Positions 1 through 14,300 of a stretch of 64,000 nt of DNA are shown here, one piece after another (positions within the stretch are counted from its first letter, which is position 1; the number at the start of each line of letters is the position of its first letter). Origin of the DNA: Blastomussa wellsi (Eukaryota; Cnidaria; Anthozoa; Scleractinia; Plerogyridae); NCBI GenBank assembly GCA_947652115.1, contig OX393569.1, positions 6,171,066-6,235,065 of the forward strand, in the 5' to 3' direction. The position numbers and the translations under genes are program-made. The notes under the pieces were generated by a model, which was not told the DNA's origin, searched no databases, and saw only the letters and a program-made list of their open reading frames with translations.

Positions 1-64
1 GGATATGAAGTGATTATAACCAACTCGCGCTACGCGCTCCTTGGTTATTTTATCACTTCATATC
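1..64. repeat. Short foldback element (imperfect hairpin)
   Basis: The first 64 bases form an inverted repeat: the opening GGATATGAAGTGAT is mirrored by ATCACTTCATATCC at the end, and the centre is the self-complementary-like CTCGCGCTACGCGCTCC. Foldbacks with this kind of GC-rich centre recur in the window and look like non-autonomous DNA elements. The window edge prevents checking for a flanking duplication. Confidence 0.7.
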
Positions 65-463
65 CAACGCGGGCTCATGGAATAATTGTTATATAAAAAC
101 CTTAGGCACATAGGCTAATTGTTAAATAGAAAGTGGTGGTTTTCAACAAAATGGCGGCTACTTCTTTGTGTTTGTGAAGAAGATTTGGATTATTGTGTTG
201 TTGGTTATTCATTATCAGTTTCTCATGATAGTTGATTTGGGCTCAACCCTTGTTAACTATCATGCGATGGATATCTTGAGCTCATAATTTAATAAGTTCC
301 ACAAATCACTTCCCAGCTTGTACAAAATTTATAAAACATTCACTGGAGAAGCTGACCTGGCAGTAAGACCCAAATCACTTCAAGCTACCAAAGTTATAAA
401 TAGTTGTTAAGGCTAATTTCGTGGGTGAGATCAAACTTTCAATCTTTTAATGCTTCTATGCAG

Positions 464-2269
464 TGTTGAGCGATTATACAACCAGTTAGTGGAGTCAGGT
501 CAGCCAGCATTGGAGCCTCTGATTATCACAAACAGTGGAGGTTTGTGTAGCATTTTGGCTTTTTAATTCGTGTATGTGATAGCTTAGATAATGTGACATT
601 TTAACAACCGTGGCAGCATCTTGTTGAACACTTTTTTGTAACAGCAGCTTGAGTAATAATGTATCAGTCAATTTTTTCTTATATCTAGCTTGTGTAGTCC
701 TGTCTTATTCCAATTTTATTACAATAATGAACCTTATTTTCTTTTATCCCTGTTAAGATTTTGGAATAAGGTATTGGTCATACATCTCCTGACAGAGTTT
801 TGAGTTTTCAGAAAAGGATGCTGTTGGCACACTTGATCACATTTACTTTCTTTAGTTTTCCATTGAGAATGAATCTGTGTTAAAATAAATGTACCTTGCT
901 GATATTTTACACTTTTTCTTCAGTTTTGACCATTGATGATCGCTTTCTTCAAGACCCAAAACGTGTGTATGCGCTCTTCTATGTGCATGGGTAAGTTAAA
1001 ATCTGTAACAAAAATCATATACAGTACCCGTGATATAAGCACCAAGGGAAGCAGCATGTTTGTTTCCCTGAGTCCCTCAATGTTCCTGAGGCAAAGCCTT
1101 GGAAACATTGATTGTGTTGTGTTTAGGGTCGAGCTGAGCTTTTGTCCACTACTTCAAGTTGCTTGCCATTCATACATGTACAGCGATTTACAGATTTACA
1201 TAATGGTGTAGTGGTTAGCAAGAGGATTTCAGATCATGAGATTGAGCCGTGAGCCAGGTCTATTGTTGTATTTTAAAGCACAGTCAAATGAGTCAATCAA
1301 AAAGTGTATGCAAAATTCTGGTTTTTTGTTATCATTTTAAATTTTGATCTAGATCCAGACTTAGTGAGATGGTGGAATCCATTCCTAAATGCAGAAGAAA
1401 CAGGTATTGTGATGGAATTAAACTTATTATTATGATTGTTATTGTTATTATTATTGTATAGCATCACAGGCCTAAAAACCTTCAATATAATTTGGTTTTA
1501 TCAACTGGGTTGATAATGTCAATTGGCCACCGTAAAGAGATTCAATTGCTGACGTTTCGAGCGTTGGCCCTTCGTCGGAGCGAATCTAAAAACCTTCAAG
1601 TTGGTTCATCTTCCTTTAATTGCTCACATATGCAATGCCACATTACAAAAACAGCGGTCTTCTTCTGAGTTTCTCAACTTTTATATCCATGCGAATATAT
1701 AATTCCTTCAAACGAATGATCGCTTCTTCAAAGTTTTCCTTTTTAATAACTACTATATATTAAAGTTTCTTTTGAACATTCGGTTGTTTCTCAAAAAAGA
1801 ATTAAGCTCCCTGTTCCAAATAAGCGCTCTGTCTCGAATAAGTGCCTCCTGTGAGGTACCAAAAGTAAATAAGCGCCCCGGGCACTAAATCAGATAATTA
1901 CGGTTTATTTACCTGTAATTTGTGACGTTACAAATTCGTTAATTATTATTATTATTATTATTATTAAATTGCTTTCTTTGTTTACAGTTTCTTTTCTTTT
2001 TTCTTTGCACTTTTTACTATGCATTCTCAATTTCTGTAAATAGTTTTAATTTTTGAGAATAATGTGCATAAAATTTCCATAGTTTTCATTTTAATTCAAT
2101 ATTGTAATCTCGAGTGAATTTTGAATTTTGATTGAAAATTTTGATTTGGATTCTCAAATTTTTATATACATGAGTCAAGAAGTGTTTTGATTGAGAATAA
2201 TATGTAATAATTTTTTATGGTTTTCATTTAATTTAATATTTGTAATCTTGAGAGTGAATTTTGAATAAA

Positions 2270-2351
<82 letters not shown>

Positions 2352-5300
2352 GATGAGTCCTGGGTTCGCTAACTAAAATGAAATTCTCAAAGAAATTCTC
2401 GAATTTCATTTTAGTTAAACTTTAACTCGTTGGCCAAGCAAATGATAAAATCCACTAGTTAACAGAAGTCTGTGATATTTGACAAGACTATCTTTGCACA
2501 CTGTAGTTATTGGTAGCTATTTAATCCATGGATGGCATGGAAAGCTGTTGTTAATAAAACTAAAACATATTCTAAAGCTAGAAAATTGACTGCCTGTGTA
2601 ACAGTGATATAATAAGTAAATTATGGTTGAAATTACTCTCCTTGTCCAGTTTTAATTTTTGGTTTTCTATATTCTTTTGCAGACGATGCCCTTTGCATTC
2701 CCTGGAAACACACAAGTCAAGACCATCTGGGTAACTCAAATTAAACTTTTTCATTCAATACATTTTGTCTTCCTTTTCATTGGCCAAGAGCCCAGTGCAC
2801 ATGATCTGAAAGTAGCTGCCCACAGGTAATGGTTTGCTCAAGCGCAGTTAGCATCTGACAGTACTTGTTCTTACTGCAATAACCTACATTCAGTATATCA
2901 AAATGAGTTGGCTCCAAGGCTTTCTGGTTAATATTCTTTTGTCTGTTAATTCCCACAAGAGACTTGAAACAAAGAAGACAAAATGAAATAATAATAATAA
3001 TAATAATAATTTAACAACTTGATATAATGCCCTTTAACATAAAAATGATCAAAAGCGCTTTACATGAATGTGAAAACCTCTATACGAAAAATACAATAAC
3101 TATAATGAATTATAAGAAATATCTGCTAATATGCCATTGCTAAGAATTACTTGCTGTAAGCTAAAGTAAAAAGATATGACTTGAGTTTCTTCTTAATATA
3201 GAAGTATAGAAGTTCAAACACAAAGCCTTGGAATATAATTATCTAAAGTGGATTATTAGTATTCTCATGCATGGTTGTACCTACTTCCAAAATGGCAGTT
3301 CAATTTAATTACTTCTTTCTAATTTCTACTAAGCCATTTATTAAGTTACAGTGCGGACACTCAAACCGTGAACACTTTAACTTTTTTATGCATGTTTTTT
3401 TATGATTATCCAATGGGAGTTCTTGATATAGACCAAAGGATTACTGTTTTCAGCACCTAAAAACACTAATTCTTATGATTATATAAAGGGCTAACATTGG
3501 ATTGTGATAAAAAAATATACAAAAAAGGTCAAGTGTTCACGGTTCGAGTGCCCTCACTGTAATTTTCTTTAGTTTTGCGCAATTCCTTTGGGAACTTTTG
3601 ACTGCCTGCTTTCTTGATGAAGTCATAAATACAGACAAAACCATAACTTCATATTCGATAATACAAGCTAGTCTTTACCCAATTCTACTTCTTTTAGACA
3701 ATGCCGAAGGGGAATATTTTTGTTTCCTTTGTTGTATTGCTGCTGTATTTCGAGTCTACTAGGCATGTTCTCTCATAGCTCTCGAGAAAACAAGCTGCCA
3801 TTTTTCCCGGAATTGGACACAACTCATTCTTGTACCCAGAGGCTGTGATTCATTTGATCAGCACCAAGGAATCGAGACCACTGGCCTCAACCAAATTGTG
3901 AGCATTTGTAGAGAAGTCATTTTGTAGCTTTCAGCCAATCAGATTTGTCAGATTTGACTTTGTGCATGTGCAGAGTGACAGGAAGTCCGTGAATTGCAGA
4001 CCTCCGGTGTTGGACCCTCCCAGAGGTCGCAATTCTTGGTGCTGACCAAGAGGATCACTGCCTCTGGGGACAAGAATGGATACAACTACGCGTGAGCAGA
4101 TTATTATTTGTAGCAAAATCACTGTTGGATGCTAATGTGCATGAGCAGACCAATATTTGTAGGCTGTTATTTGTAGGTCACATGGTAGGGTCCGGGCCAA
4201 TGAAAAGGAGGGGAAAATGAATTGAATGATAATGGTTTTGTTTGATTGTATTATATTGTATCAGATTACACCAGAGTTGCAAATAACAGTCAGAGATCGA
4301 ACAATGGTGGACCAGAACTTCCCAATGTCTGATGAAATCTGAACTGTGGTTGAACAGAATGTCCAGACAATTTTTCACGCCTTACAATGCAAGTGCCAAT
4401 GTTTTGCATTGGCAATGCTTTATCAAGGAGTTCTGCTATATTATGTCAAACCCCACTGCCATTTTGTCTTACCTTGACTTACCTTGTTGGACATGGATCC
4501 TTTCACAAGGAAATAGTTATTTGCAGTCACGTATTACATTGTTCATTTCCACTAAAGAGAATATTTTTTGTGTTTAGAAGCTGGATAGATGTGTGGGATT
4601 TATTGTCTCAAGAATGCCGAGATGAGGTATAGTACATTTCAGTGTGACAGCTGTATTTATTTTTGCATGACAAAATTCTTTACCATTGTTGACAGTATTT
4701 TGTTGCCAACTTGTTTTAGGTGGTCTTGATCGACTCAGATGCTCTTCTGGACACACTAGAGAATTATCTTAGAAAACATAGGTTTTGCACCGAATGCAAA
4801 TCAAAGGTTCTAAGAGCTTACAGTATTTTGGCTGGAGATTTAGATGGGCCAAGTGAAAAGGGGTGAGGGAAATAATAACATGTACAATAGTATTGTTCTT
4901 AATTTTGTTATGGCTTTTTCTCTGTGGTCGTTGTTTCGATTTGGTGTCACTAACTATAAATTTGGTACATTTAAAATGATATTAAGCCCTAGTCAAGTAC
5001 TTCTTGATAGTCAATGATAGTCGTAATGTGCAATCCTGTTTGATCACCAACTGTCATGCAATATTATCAGATATCATTCATTGTTCAAATTGTTCGTGAT
5101 ATTCGATTATAGGTTTACCCGTTTGACCATGAGCATCACAGGGGCTTCATTAAGGGCTGGGCACCAGGCAAATTGACCAGCTGGGAATGAGACTTAGTCG
5201 TGACTTTGCCTGGCTGTTTTGTCTTCTCTGCTTACTTTTTATAAGAAGAACTAAAAATGCCCGGCTGAACAACCCTACTGACCTCCTGCAAAAAAACTTA

Positions 5301-8300
5301 ATGAAACCGCTGGCATGGTAGTTAATGAAGGTTGATACTAGTTCAGGGAGATTAAACTATCATCAACTATTTTAATACCATTTGACCCAGTCCTCATTTG
5401 ACCAGGGCATTAATGTTAGGTTGGTGAATTGGATAAGCCATGAGAGTTTGATATCAATTTTTGGTCCAAGTTACTGCCTTTATTGCTTTTAATAATGTTG
5501 ATGTGGCATTTTGAAATAGAAAGTTATCTCTTTTCTTCCTCCAGTTATTGTGCGACTTTGTATGATGGTCTTAAGAGTTGTCCTCAAGAGAGGCACATTC
5601 ATGTTCTCTGTGATACAGACTATATTGCACATTTAATTGGACGCGCAGAGCCAGAGTTAGCTGGGGGGTGAGTAATATACCATGATGACAACCATCAAAA
5701 ATGGCAACTACAAGATATGTACTGAATTTGTTTGATTGGTTTCAACTGCTTTAAAATCTCCTTCACTTTTCAAACTAGTGATCCCTGCTTTTTATATATA
5801 GCTGTACAAACTGCATGGTACATTTTTGAACGATCCATCTATTTAGTTCAACAGCAGATGCATCTGTGATAGATTTCATGTACAGTCATGCTTCCTAACT
5901 TATCCTCAACTTACTACATGCGTTAGAGTGAGTTTCCATAGACCTTTTTCATAATGGCGGACGATTTTAATTATTCTTTTGTATATGTGTTAATTAGCCC
6001 TACTAACCTCACTTTAACGAAAAAATTCTATTGAATTTTGCACATGCTGACGAGGCTAGTAGGGCTCATTATCATAAGAATAAAAGAATAATTTGTCGGG
6101 CGCCATTATGAAAAGGGTCTATAGGGGAGTCCTTGTTTACAATATTTTTTTTTTTTTTTTTTTGCATTCTATTTTTTTTTTTTATTACGTTCACTACTAA
6201 CAGCACTATTACTTACACTACTAACAGCACTATTACTTACACTACTAACACTACTTACAATACTAACATTACTTACAATGCTTACGTCACTACTAACAGC
6301 ACTATTACTTACACTACTAACACTACTTACACTACTAACACTACTTACAATACTAACACTACTTACAATACTAACATTACTTACAATGCTTACGTCACTA
6401 CTAACATTACTAAAAAGACAATCGTTACTTACACTACGATTACGAGCACTACAATTACAGATACCTTGCCTACTGATAATACAAATCTTACTCTGCATTT
6501 TACTTTACTTATACAATTACTTTTTGTGTTAATTTGATACCTTATATAAAATTTTAATACAGGTATTTAATATGTCCTTAATATACATATAATTTTTATG
6601 ATTTAAATAAATCAGCACCTACTCCCATTTTGCCTGAAAATATTTTAAGTTTAAGATGCTTTGAGAGGCTAAAAGCTTTTCAATTTCATATTTTCTCTTG
6701 ACTACATCTTCGAAAGACAAAAACAAAGGGACTTGTTTATTTTTGCGGCAATTCCATAAATAAAGTTTACCTAAAATGATAAAGTAGTTAAGCAGGTCAG
6801 ATCTCTGATCTAATATTTCTAATATAATATTAATATAATCCAGTTTTATTTGCTTCCTTGTAACTGTTAACCAAAAGTTTTCAAATTTATTCCAAAATTC
6901 TGTTGAGAAGGAGCATCGATAAAAGAAATGTTCTAATGTTTCTGGAAAAGTCTGGCAAAATGTACAGAGATCACTTTGAATCCTTCCGATCTTTTGTAAT
7001 AAGGTATTCAAAAACAAGATGTCATTTAAAATTTTAAACTGAAAACATTGTACAAATGTTTCAAGAGCAACAGATTTTCCCAGTACAAACGCTTTTCGGG
7101 TCTCTTCTTCACTTAAGTTAAAATCTGACATTAGTTTAGTGAAACCTCTTGAATGTTTGGCTTTTTCTTTTATGAGAGAAGCATAAAAGTTTTTACTCTT
7201 GCTCGTGAGAGGATCAAAATCTTTGTTACCACACTTTAATTCAAGTGTATTTAAAACGTTTCTTTCGACGGTGAGATTCCTTAAATACTTTGGCACAGCG
7301 CAACGAACAGCAGTCCACGTCAAGTAATTTGAACCCATTAACCCCTTGTCCTTTGCTATGTTAAAGGATTCAACGTTGTTTCGAGAATACATTAAATCGC
7401 TGATAAAAATTACCCCAGCATTCATATAATTATGATAACAGATTGGTTTGCCGTCTATCTTTATATTGCAATTATTCCAAATTATAGAGTCATAAGCTTT
7501 AGAATCCGTTGAAACATTTGAGCGAAATTCAGACCACCACTGCAGCATTTCTGAATAAAAAGTCGAATTGATATGATAATCATTAATATTATAGTTGCAG
7601 TGAAAAAAGAAGAGACCTCCATAAGGTTTAAGCAAATGTCTGAGGTAACTTTTCCATGGAGATGGTTCAGGATTAAAAATTTTCGAAATCCATGCCAATC
7701 TAAGAGACTTAATAGAAGTCTCCAGATCAGTGATATTTAACCCCCCATAGTCAGAACTATTAATTGTAGCTCTCCTGGCTATTTTATCGGGCCCTTTCCA
7801 CAAGAATTTATATATTATGGTTTGAATTAGCGAAATGAATTCCGAAGGAGGTGAGAGAATAGAAAATATATATACCAATTTAGGGAGAAGAAGACTTTTA
7901 ATAATCGATACTTTACCAAATAAAGAGAGACCTCTCCAGCTCCACTGATGTATTTGCTTTTTAATTTTAGTGATCTTGTCGTAAAAATTTTTCTGAAAAG
8001 ACACCTCTCTGTTATAACTGAAGTGTACCCCAAGAGCTTTTACGCTTTTGCACCATTTTAGGGATAAGGGCGTCTCGGGACTGTCACGACACGACCCAAT
8101 CCACATTGCCTCTGTTTTAGTATAATTAACTTTTAAACCTGATAATTTTCCAAAAAGATCAAGTAATTTAAAGAGATTTTGTACGGATGCTAAGTCATTT
8201 AAAAAGGCGGTGAGGTCATCTGCATATTGGACAATTTTCCATTCCTCCAAGTCTAATTTAATTCCTTTAATATCGGTACTAGTTCGGATAGCAGCAGCTA

Positions 8301-11300
8301 AAGTCTCAATTGCGATCACAAATAAATATGGCGACAGAGGATCTCCTTGCCTAACACCTCTTCTTAACTCAAAATTAGCAGAAAAAGATCCATTGTTTAT
8401 AATGCAGCTGGATACCTTACTATAAAATGTTTCTACCCATCTTACAAGACTGTGCCCAAAGCCGAAAATTTTTAAACATTTAAACATAAAATTCCATTCA
8501 AGGCTGTCGAATGCCTTTTCAAAATCTATAAATAATGATATACCCGGAGTATTGAATGTTTTGGTGTACTCCATGACATCTATGATTGATCTAGCTGCTT
8601 CCCCTATGTATCGACCTGAAACATATCCAGTCTGATTGCTGTGAATTATCTCTGGTAAAATTTTAATAATTCGTGTTGCTATTACTTTGGATGCTATTTT
8701 GGTGTCAACATTGGTGAGCGAAATCGGTCTCCAGTTCTCAAGATGGGTTCTGTCTTTACCTGTTTTTTCGATAAGTGTGATGACACCTTGCCTTTGTGAG
8801 TTAGACATTTCTCCCACTTCATAAGCCTCATTAAAGCTTGCGAGCACCATTTCACCAATTGATGGCCAGAATGTATTATAGAATTCAATTGGCAGACCAT
8901 CATTTCCAGGAGTCTTACCTAGTTGGAATGTTTTGATAATGTTGTGGCATTCTTCCATTGTTATTTTCCCTTCGCATTTCTCACTTGCTTCACTTGATAA
9001 CTTTGATAGATTTGGATTTTCAAAGAAGATTGCTGCATCTGGAGTGTCTAACTTTGTTTTGGTACTGCTATACAGCTTAGTATAGAATTGCTTCTGTGCA
9101 TCCATTATCGAGAGTGGATCGGTAGAGATAACTCCACTAATGTGTAATTTTCTAATATGTTTCTTGATATGGTTACGTTTCTCCAAGTTTAAAAAGTATT
9201 TACTGTTTTTTTCTCCGTGTTCGTGCCATCGTGCCCTTGCCCGTATAATTAACCCTTCAACTTTTTTGTCATACATCAATTCAAGTTCACTTTTATATCT
9301 TTCCATCGTAATTCGCGTATTTTCACAGGGATCATCTTGAAAGGCAGCTAATGATTCTTGATATTTGTCAGTTAATTCTCTTTCACGCTGTTGTCGAATT
9401 TGCGATAAACGTTTTGAGAAAATAATAGAGTCGGTTCTAATATTAAATTTTATCCAATCCCAAATTGATCTTCGGTCTTTAAGATCTTTTGCTTCCTCAA
9501 GCCAAATAGGCAATTTATCATGGATCATCTTTTTATATTCCTTATTCGCCAGTAGTGCCGTGTTCAATTTCCAATAGCCAGGACCTCTGTTATTTTCCTT
9601 AATTTCTTCAAGTTCTAACAGTATTGCAGAATGGTCTGATTTGATCGAGGGCAAAATATCCACATTTGTAACTAAATCGTGCAGTTTATCCGAGATCAAC
9701 CAGTAATCTAATCTACAAAATATAAAGGGAGAACAACGAGCCCAGGTGAAACTTTTTTGATTTGGATTTTTTATGCGCCAAATGTCATGCAGACTAAATT
9801 CATCTTGAATTTCTTCAATACATTTTACGACGTGCCTTCGGGGAATTTGAATTCCACCTTTTTTATCCAAATTGATATTCAAAGGACAATTAAAATCCCC
9901 TCCCATTATTATGTTTTCCTCATTTCCGAAATCATTTGTTCTTAGTTGATTTGATAGTTTATGATAAAATTGAACAGCTTCCGCATCTTTGTTGGGCCCA
10001 TAAATATTTGCAATTGTATAATTTTCCTCTCTAATCAAAGCTTTGAACAATAAAAGCCTTCCACTCGAATCTGTCTGAGTCAACTTTATATCAATATCAA
10101 AGCCGTTCTTTATAAGCACCGCGACACCCCTGGCGTTTGTACTCCCGTGAGAAAATAATATCTCTGCACCCCATTCTTTTTTCCACTGAGCCTCACGTTC
10201 TTTGCTTGAGTGCGTTTCTTGTAAAAATATCAAGTCGGCTTTTTGCTTTCTGCACCAGGAAAATATTGCTCTTCTTTTTTTAAAATTACTTAGGCCTCTC
10301 ACGTTAAAGGATAATAATCTAATTGTATCAGGCTTCGAGTTTTGTTTACTCAGCATTTTAACTATATACATTAGGTCGTTTCATTGCAGGGAGTAACTGC
10401 CGCTTTTTTAAATACGAATATGTAAGAGATAATTTTTTCAATATGCATGATATCAGTTTAAAAGTAAAAATTATTGCGTCCAACAGTAAAGTTTTCCGCG
10501 CAGTGTAAGCAAGAACAAAAACCAGTACATACACAATTACAAAAACACACATACATATAAACGAAAGCGCACTTACCATCCTGTGGTTGCAATGCACTCC
10601 CGTCGGGATCTCCACATAAAAGTAGTTATCACTCGAATTAATCAACTAGCTTACTTGTACTCAGTTTTATACTTAAAAGACGACATTATAATAAAGCCAA
10701 AATAATATTCTAGCTCTTAAAACTTGACATACATTGCAGTAGTACGAGCGAGATAAACTAGATCAATATTCTTACAATGATGATGAAAACAATCGAAGAT
10801 ATTTAAGTTAGATATTTACAAACGTCAAAAGCGTAAACATGTTCGTAGTTCCTCCGTCAGTAAATTAATTTCACTAAAAAGTAAGTTCAACGTATTTATT
10901 TATCCGGAAGCTTGAAGGATTTTAGTTTTGAGCAGTTTCGATCCTTAAACAAAATTTGTGCCGGTACCGACCAAGGTATAAATGCAAATTCGACATCACT
11001 TCTTTCTTTAATCCCCCTGAGATAGTCTTTTCGAAGCTTTGCTCGGTCTTTGCGAACGCTCTTTGAGACATCATCAGAAATAAAAATCTGACTGTCCAGA
11101 AAGGGATTGTCCTTCAAAGCATTTGCGGCAGCTTTAAGAATTTGAACTTTGTCGATATACCTCAAAAGATAGATATGAATCGGCCTAACCGTAGAGGTGT
11201 TTGCCTCCGTGGCTCGTTGGTTGACATTCGTTCGATGGGCCCTCATCACCTCAATATTTTGAAGTTGCATGTGTTTCTCGAAGAATTCAACCCTCAGGAA

Positions 11301-14300
11301 ATCTTCTAAAGAATTGTGTGCCGCTTCTGCGCCTTCCTTGAGACCCCAAATGACGATATTATTTCTCTTTGACCTATTTTCCAGGTCCTCCATCTTCTTG
11401 TAAACTGACGCTAATTCTTCACGGCTCGCTTTGAGAGACAGCTCATTATTTAAATCTATAATTTGGGCGTCCAGTGAGCGGTAGCTGTCTTTCAGAGCAT
11501 CAACGTCGGCGGCGGTTTTTTTCTGTGAACTCTCTAAGCTAGATAATTTCTCAAGGATACTGTTCAACTTTACTTCTTGTAAGTCTCTTGACCTGAGTAA
11601 GTCGTCCATTTTGGCAAGAACGGCGTCCAGCTTGTTTGAGGTTGAGTCGGTACTAGACATTTGCAAGGTTTTAGATCTGGTTCTCACACTCATATAGAAC
11701 GATTATCGAGCTTAGAAGGTCTTCATTCGTCGAGAAAATAAAATTGACCAAACTTCAAAGTGGAGAGCTCGAACTCATGCGTCCTACCTGCGTCGCGTCA
11801 TCACGTGACCTCCTTGTTTACAATATTTACCTCATTAGCATAAGCGATTCAGTTTCTGATGGAGCTACAAAAAAATCAGTCTGAATATTGAAAGTTCATA
11901 GCACGATTAACTCTGCCAATGAATTTCAGCTCGATGTATTGAATTCTTTTTGTCTGACGCGGGTTTAAAAACTCAAAATTTTACAAAGAATGTATGAGCT
12001 CGTTGGCACTTTTGCCACCCAGAAATTTTGGAGTTTTTGAAAGACAATTTCTCCTTGAATATTACGTGCAAAGAGCTAAAGATTTCACCATATACTAAAT
12101 TTCACTAGCTCTTTAACTGCCTGGAGTCCATTCATATCTAACATGTTGCCTTCTTGCCAAGCCATATGCTAATGAGAAAAACAATGACGTCAGCATGAAT
12201 CCTCCTATTGGTTGGTGTAAAGCCAAAACCAAGTAATTTAATACTTTGGCCAATCACAAAGGGTGGAGGTGATCCAGTGGTCCAATCAAAACTTGAAGTA
12301 ATTACACATAGCCGACACGAAGCGCGGGAAAGCAGACGCACGCAAGTCACGATTGGTTTTGATATTACTTCTGATCATTGTTGAAGTGGCGCAAGATTTT
12401 CAAGTGTAGTAATGGAAAACCAATGCAATTCGCTCATTAATTTCAACACTCAATTGAAAACCACTCTCTCCTTTTTATTCCTGTAGAAGAAGAGAAAGGC
12501 ATGCCAAGACACTGGACATTGCTCAGGAGGAAGTATGGAAATACTACTTTTTGTTAACTTCTTGTTTCTTTTGTGATGCATGTAATTTCTTTATAGGAAG
12601 TTATAAAAGATTCTATCCCAGTCTATTAGAGGAATTAGTGTTATTGTTGTTAAATCTGCAGAGAGCAGTGGCTACCCTGTTAGTTGCTGTGGTGCCTTTT
12701 TCTTTGGGCCATCTGCTAGCGTGGCTTTACTAGAAATATTTGTAGCTCGTACCCAGTTGCTTGGCAACAGAAAAACCAAGGGAATGATGGGAGGTACAAT
12801 AGGACAGAAAATGTAAAAAATACTTCCCATGAACCCTTATCTAATATACGTCATTTAATCTTTCATATTGAGTTTACTGAGCTGAAAGTTTGCCATCACT
12901 CTCATTTCCACAACTCGTGATGATAGCGACATTGCTGATCCTAGCAGTATGCGGGACACATGTCACATAAGAACTCAGTAAAGGTGGTCTAGCTCTTAGT
13001 GGGTTCTCGTGGCTCGGTATATTCAGCGCCCGCCCGGTGTTCGGGGGGTCGTGGGTTCAATTCCTGTCGGGGACTCAGAATTTTTCTTTTGTCCCACGCT
13101 CGTGTCATGTTGATTAATTAATCTTTTACATTGAGTTTACCAAGCTGAAAATTTGCCATCGCTCTCATTTCCACATCATTTCATTTTGTCACAAGTTGCT
13201 GGGTTGGAATGTGTTAGCTAATTACAAGTAAAGCTTGTTGTGTAGGTAAATCGCAACACCAAAAATATTTTTTCGTTTGCTGCAATGCAGGGTGGCATAA
13301 TTGTATTCAATAAGATGACCTTGTTGATTCTATAACATGTTTTACAGTTTTGTGTTTCACGCCCATCTCTTTGTAGGTGTTAACGTGTCTCGGTATTCAC
13401 TTGTGGGAGAGACTTCATCGACTGTGGCAAAAGCTGAGAGCTGAAGAACAAACATGGCAGATGCTATTCTATCTGGGTGTTGATGCCCTTAGGAAAAGTT
13501 TTGAGGTAAGGCAGAAGGCGAATGTCTTGCTTGGGATTGCTGTACTGGAGGTAGATTAGCACGGAGCGCAAACCAATTTTGAGGGCAAATAATGGGTAAA
13601 TATTCATAAAACACTGCCCCCCTCCCCCCTAGTCTCTCCCCTCTCCCCTAACCTGCAACTAGCAGGATGGGGTGGATTTTAAGAGAATGTTTTCTTTGCA
13701 GTTATAGTGTTTTTCAACAGATTACCGTATAATATGTTCACTCCTTTTATCAGAAGCTCCAAATTTCGCTTTCAAAGCTAAGGTCACTTTCTATTTTTGT
13801 TGTTTATGTACAGACCACTCATGGTTTTTTCACATAAGGTAGTACATTATTTAACTCCACAGGTGGCAGTCGAAGAAAAGCAGGGTATTTCCCGGCTCGA
13901 ACAAGTCGTTGAAGAGATATCGGAGGCAGAGAGAGCCAAGGAGCTCAGAAAACAGCAGAAAAGATTAAAAAAGAAGGCAAAACGTAAAGAAAAATGCAAA
14001 TGCCATTCGCAATCTTTAACCATCTCGATGGACATTGAACTGAAAGAGGAGGAATGCACGAAACACGAAGAGGAAGAAGATGGGGTTTGTGTAAATGGGA
14101 GCGTAGAGGAGACGGAAGAAATTAATGGCCACGGAGATAGTTGTGAAGACGATGAAGATGATGGTGATAGCGGTGGCTCCCCGTGCAGTTGCGAGGACTT
14201 GAGCAACTGTGGGGGCAAGTGGAAAAGAATGGGTTACAGAAATGGCGACTGTGGGTGGGTATCTGTTGACAGAGACTACAGACAATCTATGTCCTTTCTT

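Larger units (their letters stand above)
6130..11828 (-). mobile_element. Full-length L1/Tx1-like LINE with 18-bp target-site duplication
   Basis: The element occupies about 6148-11810 on the minus strand. The identical 18-mer TCCTTGTTTACAATATTT is present at 6130-6147 and 11811-11828. It has a 5' UTR of about 117 bp, ORF1 (11693-10896), a 524-bp inter-ORF spacer, ORF2 (10371-6619), a 3' UTR with a tandem-repeat tract, and an A-rich tail (T-rich on + at 6146-6184). Both ORFs are open. It is inserted antisense in the GGNBP2 intron 5668-12486. A perfect TSD and intact ORFs indicate a young, target-primed insertion. Clade assignment (L1-type ORF1 plus apurinic-like endonuclease and RT) is from family knowledge. 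Confidence 0.92.

Noticed and set aside
1203..1262. tRNA-like sequence with GTGTAGTGGTTAGC A box
   Set aside because: No B box or cloverleaf follows; at most a decayed SINE head.
6188..6475. CRISPR-like array of repeats and spacers
   Set aside because: Units are short, variable and AT-rich, with no fixed-length unique spacers; the window is eukaryotic and the tract is in a LINE 3' UTR.
6133..6537. Thr/Asn-rich and Ser/Val-rich open frames on both strands
   Set aside because: They are read-through of the tandem-repeat tract and poly(A) region at the LINE 3' end, open in several frames at once.
13797..13862. Upstream extension of the GGNBP2 exon to the ATG at 13797
   Set aside because: The conserved protein and the phase of the previous exon require the acceptor at 13861-13862; the extra residues have no match in the family.
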